A DNA stretch of 64,000 nucleotides, taken from assembly GCF_000340475.1 (NCBI RefSeq), contig NZ_CM001792.1:3273142-3337141 (forward strand), read 5' to 3'. This DNA comes from Oceanobacillus kimchii X50. GTDB taxonomy: Bacteria > Bacillota > Bacilli > Bacillales > Amphibacillaceae. Both the position numbers and the translations under genes were made by a program. The notes under the pieces are model-generated. The model was given only the letters and a program-made list of their open reading frames with translations. It made no database searches and was not told the DNA's origin. How positions within the stretch are numbered: the stretch's first letter is position 1; each line of letters starts with the position of its first letter. Shown one piece after another: positions 62,747 to 64,000 of this stretch.

Positions 62747-63718
62747 TTATTTTAATGCTTCTAGTTCTTCTACAAGACCTTGAGCCTCTTCTTCAGGAAT
62801 TGGCGCAAAACCTGTTTCACCTGCAAATGTATTCACGTTATTCATAATATAAATCGCGTAATCGAGGACTTGAGGTTTTTCTTCTGCGTTACCTACATTA
62901 AGATACGTAAATACTGGTCTAGTAAAGTCTGCATAATCACCATCTTCAGCAATTGTGTCTAGTGATGGTTCAACAGGTCCGTCTCCGAAATCAATGTTTA
63001 CTGCTTGAATGGTCTCTTTATTGCTATCGTAGTAACCAAATCCGAAGAATCCTATTGCATTTTCATCTTGCGAAATCAACGTTACTAGTGTGGAATAGTC
63101 TTGTTGAAGATCAATTGTATCCACTAGATCCTGTTCTTCTAATATATTTTCATAGAAGAACTCATACGTTCCGTGATTTTCATTTGGTCCATATGTTTGT
63201 ATTGGTTCATCCGGCCAAGAAGAATCAATATCTGACCAATTTGTATATTCTCCAGTAAAGATACCTGTAACTTGTTCTGGAGTTAATTCCGTTGCCCAAT
63301 CATTATTTGGATGGGTAACAATAGTTAAGCCATCAAGTGCAACCTTTAATTCTTTCACATCAATACCAAGTTCATCGGCTTTTGCTTGTTCCTCTTCTTT
63401 TATTACACGAGAAGCATCATTAAAGTCTGTCCCATTTTCGGCTAAGAATTTCTCAAAGCCAGCACTTGTTCCAGCACGACTAACTTCTACTGATACTCCT
63501 GGTTGTTCATTAATCATATACTCTTCTGCGAGACGAGCCATTAGTGGATAAACCGTGCCTGATCCATCAATTGCAACGCTACCTTCTAATTCTTCGGAAT
63601 TACCAGTGGATTCTGATTCATTATCAGATTCACCATTTGCGTCATCAGATCCACATGCTGCTAATAGTACAAACAACATTGGTATAAATAATACAAAAGC
63701 AAACTTCTTGAAATTCAT
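62747..63718 (-). CDS. pstS: Phosphate-binding lipoprotein PstS
   Basis: 323 residues. Signal peptide FVLFIPMLFVLLAACGSDD with lipobox LAAC, an acidic linker, then the phosphate-binding fold: GSVAIDGSGTVYPLMARLAEEYM (first phosphate loop, GSGTVYP), VSRAGTSAGFEKF, a third loop ASRVIKEEE, and YGPNENHGTYEFFYE. Captures phosphate outside the membrane. The promoter has four PhoP-box repeats (63799-63837) and a TATACT -10. First gene of pstSCAB; no phoU in the window. Confidence 0.95.
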   Translation of the reverse strand: MNFKKFAFVLFIPMLFVLLAACGSDDANGESDNESESTGNSEELEGSVAIDGSGTVYPLMARLAEEYMINEQPGVSVEVSRAGTSAGFEKFLAENGTDFNDASRVIKEEEQAKADELGIDVKELKVALDGLTIVTHPNNDWATELTPEQVTGIFTGEYTNWSDIDSSWPDEPIQTYGPNENHGTYEFFYENILEEQDLVDTIDLQQDYSTLVTLISQDENAIGFFGFGYYDSNKETIQAVNIDFGDGPVEPSLDTIAEDGDYADFTRPVFTYLNVGNAEEKPQVLDYAIYIMNNVNTFAGETGFAPIPEEEAQGLVEELEALK

Positions 63719-63783
63719 TTTTTAGGTCCTCCCCCTAATTTGTGTTTGTATATTTATGGGCTTATTTCCTGCCCTTACTTGTA

Positions 63784-63789
63784 AGTATA
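63784..63789 (-). promoter_or_regulatory. -10 element of the pst promoter
   Basis: Minus-strand TATACT, nine bases after the last PhoP box and 66 bp before the pstS ATG. A -35 hexamer is replaced by the PhoP boxes, as is usual for Pho-activated promoters. Confidence 0.65.
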
Positions 63790-63798
63790 GGAAGTTAT

Positions 63799-63837
63799 TA
63801 TTAAGAAAGTTTATGGTAAGTGTTAAGTATTTGTAAA
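63799..63837 (-). promoter_or_regulatory. Four PhoP boxes (Pho operator) of pstSCAB
   Basis: On the minus strand TTTACA, TTAACA, CATAAA and TTAATA each start 11 bp apart (6-bp repeat plus 5-bp gap). They fit the B. subtilis PhoP repeat TT(A/T/C)A(C/T)A, with CATAAA the weakest. The phase places PhoP dimers on one face directly upstream of the -10. Confidence 0.8.
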
Positions 63838-63863
63838 TTTCTAGTTCCATGAACTCATAAAAC

Positions 63864-63937
63864 CAAACTTCATTTTTATGAACGGGGGCATTCTTCCCCA
63901 CTGAAGTGGGAATTATTGTACGTTACATACAGGATAA
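63864..63937 (+). repeat. Dispersed repeat family C, copy 2
   Basis: CAAACTTCATT, a GGGGGCATTCTTCCCC hairpin, CACTGAAGTGG and GTTACATACAGGATAAA are in the same order as at 5741-5840. Confidence 0.5.
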
Positions 63938-63944
63938 ACTATTT

Positions 63945-63996
63945 AAATAAAGAAAAAACCGTCTCATACGAGGCATGTATGAGACGGTTTCTTCTT
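63945..63996 (-). terminator. Intrinsic terminator of a minus-strand gene beyond the window
   Basis: AAACCGTCTCATAC/GTATGAGACGGTTT, 14 perfect pairs with a 7-nt loop; the minus-strand 3' side continues TTTTCTTTATTT. The gene it serves lies to the right of 64000. Confidence 0.8.
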
Positions 63997-64000
63997 TATT

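Noticed and set aside
1..64000. tRNA or rRNA genes
   Set aside because: No cloverleaf sequences with GTTCGA-type T-arms or rRNA-like conserved blocks were seen in any intergenic region on either strand.

Overview
The window is an AT-rich stretch of low-GC Gram-positive chromosome. Strong AGGAGG-type ribosome binding sites, a spore-coat-like protein, a seven-gene Mrp Na+/H+ antiporter, and Bacillus-type xyl, arg and pst operons point to a spore-forming, salt- and alkali-tolerant member of the Bacillaceae. An Oceanobacillus-like genome fits best, but that is an inference from gene content and style, not from a database search. I see no rRNA, tRNA, CRISPR array, prophage or IS transposase.

Layout, left to right. 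0-4.4 kb: the 3' end of an unknown + strand gene, then a class I ribonucleotide reductase operon (nrdE-nrdI-nrdF, minus strand). Its ~300-nt leader carries two NrdR boxes and an intrinsic terminator just before nrdE. 4.9-8.7 kb: a DUF421 membrane protein, a large-subunit KatE catalase and a CotF-like coat protein. 8.9-10.9 kb: a chromosomal ParM-like actin with an adaptor-like partner and a centromere-like repeat cluster, divergent from a membrane GGEEF diguanylate cyclase (11.0-12.3 kb). 12.4-20.5 kb: GNAT acetyltransferase, rlmN, and glutamate synthase gltB-gltD. 21-24.4 kb: an LLM-family oxidoreductase, a CYP152-type P450 and a WrbA-type quinone reductase. 24.8-30.7 kb: mrpABCDEFG, divergent from a UspA/KdpD-like protein.

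32-41.6 kb: omega-amidase-like hydrolase, CoA-pyrophosphatase Nudix protein, DUF2207 membrane protein, DinG/YpvA-type helicase, an acetate/succinate CoA-transferase with an upstream LytTR regulator, and YutJ. 42-51.8 kb: a complete xylo-oligosaccharide module, with xylAB, a MalFG-type ABC importer lacking its own ATPase, a YesL-like protein, the ROK repressor XylR and an intracellular GH43 beta-xylosidase. Sugar enters as oligomers, is cut inside the cell by the xylosidase, and is isomerised and phosphorylated by XylA and XylB. A XylR-type operator and cre-like sites are visible. 52-58.8 kb: nitroreductase, Cof-type HAD phosphatase, argGH under a double ARG box, a YhfK-like reductase and lrgAB. 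58.9-63.8 kb: a methyltransferase and pstSCAB, headed by four PhoP-box repeats with exact 11-bp period and lacking phoU.

The most unusual material is between and upstream of genes: the putative nrdE attenuator, the centromere-like repeats beside the ParM-like gene, and at least three families of short dispersed repeats, two of them with inverted termini like MITEs. Most other genes are standard Bacillaceae core metabolism.
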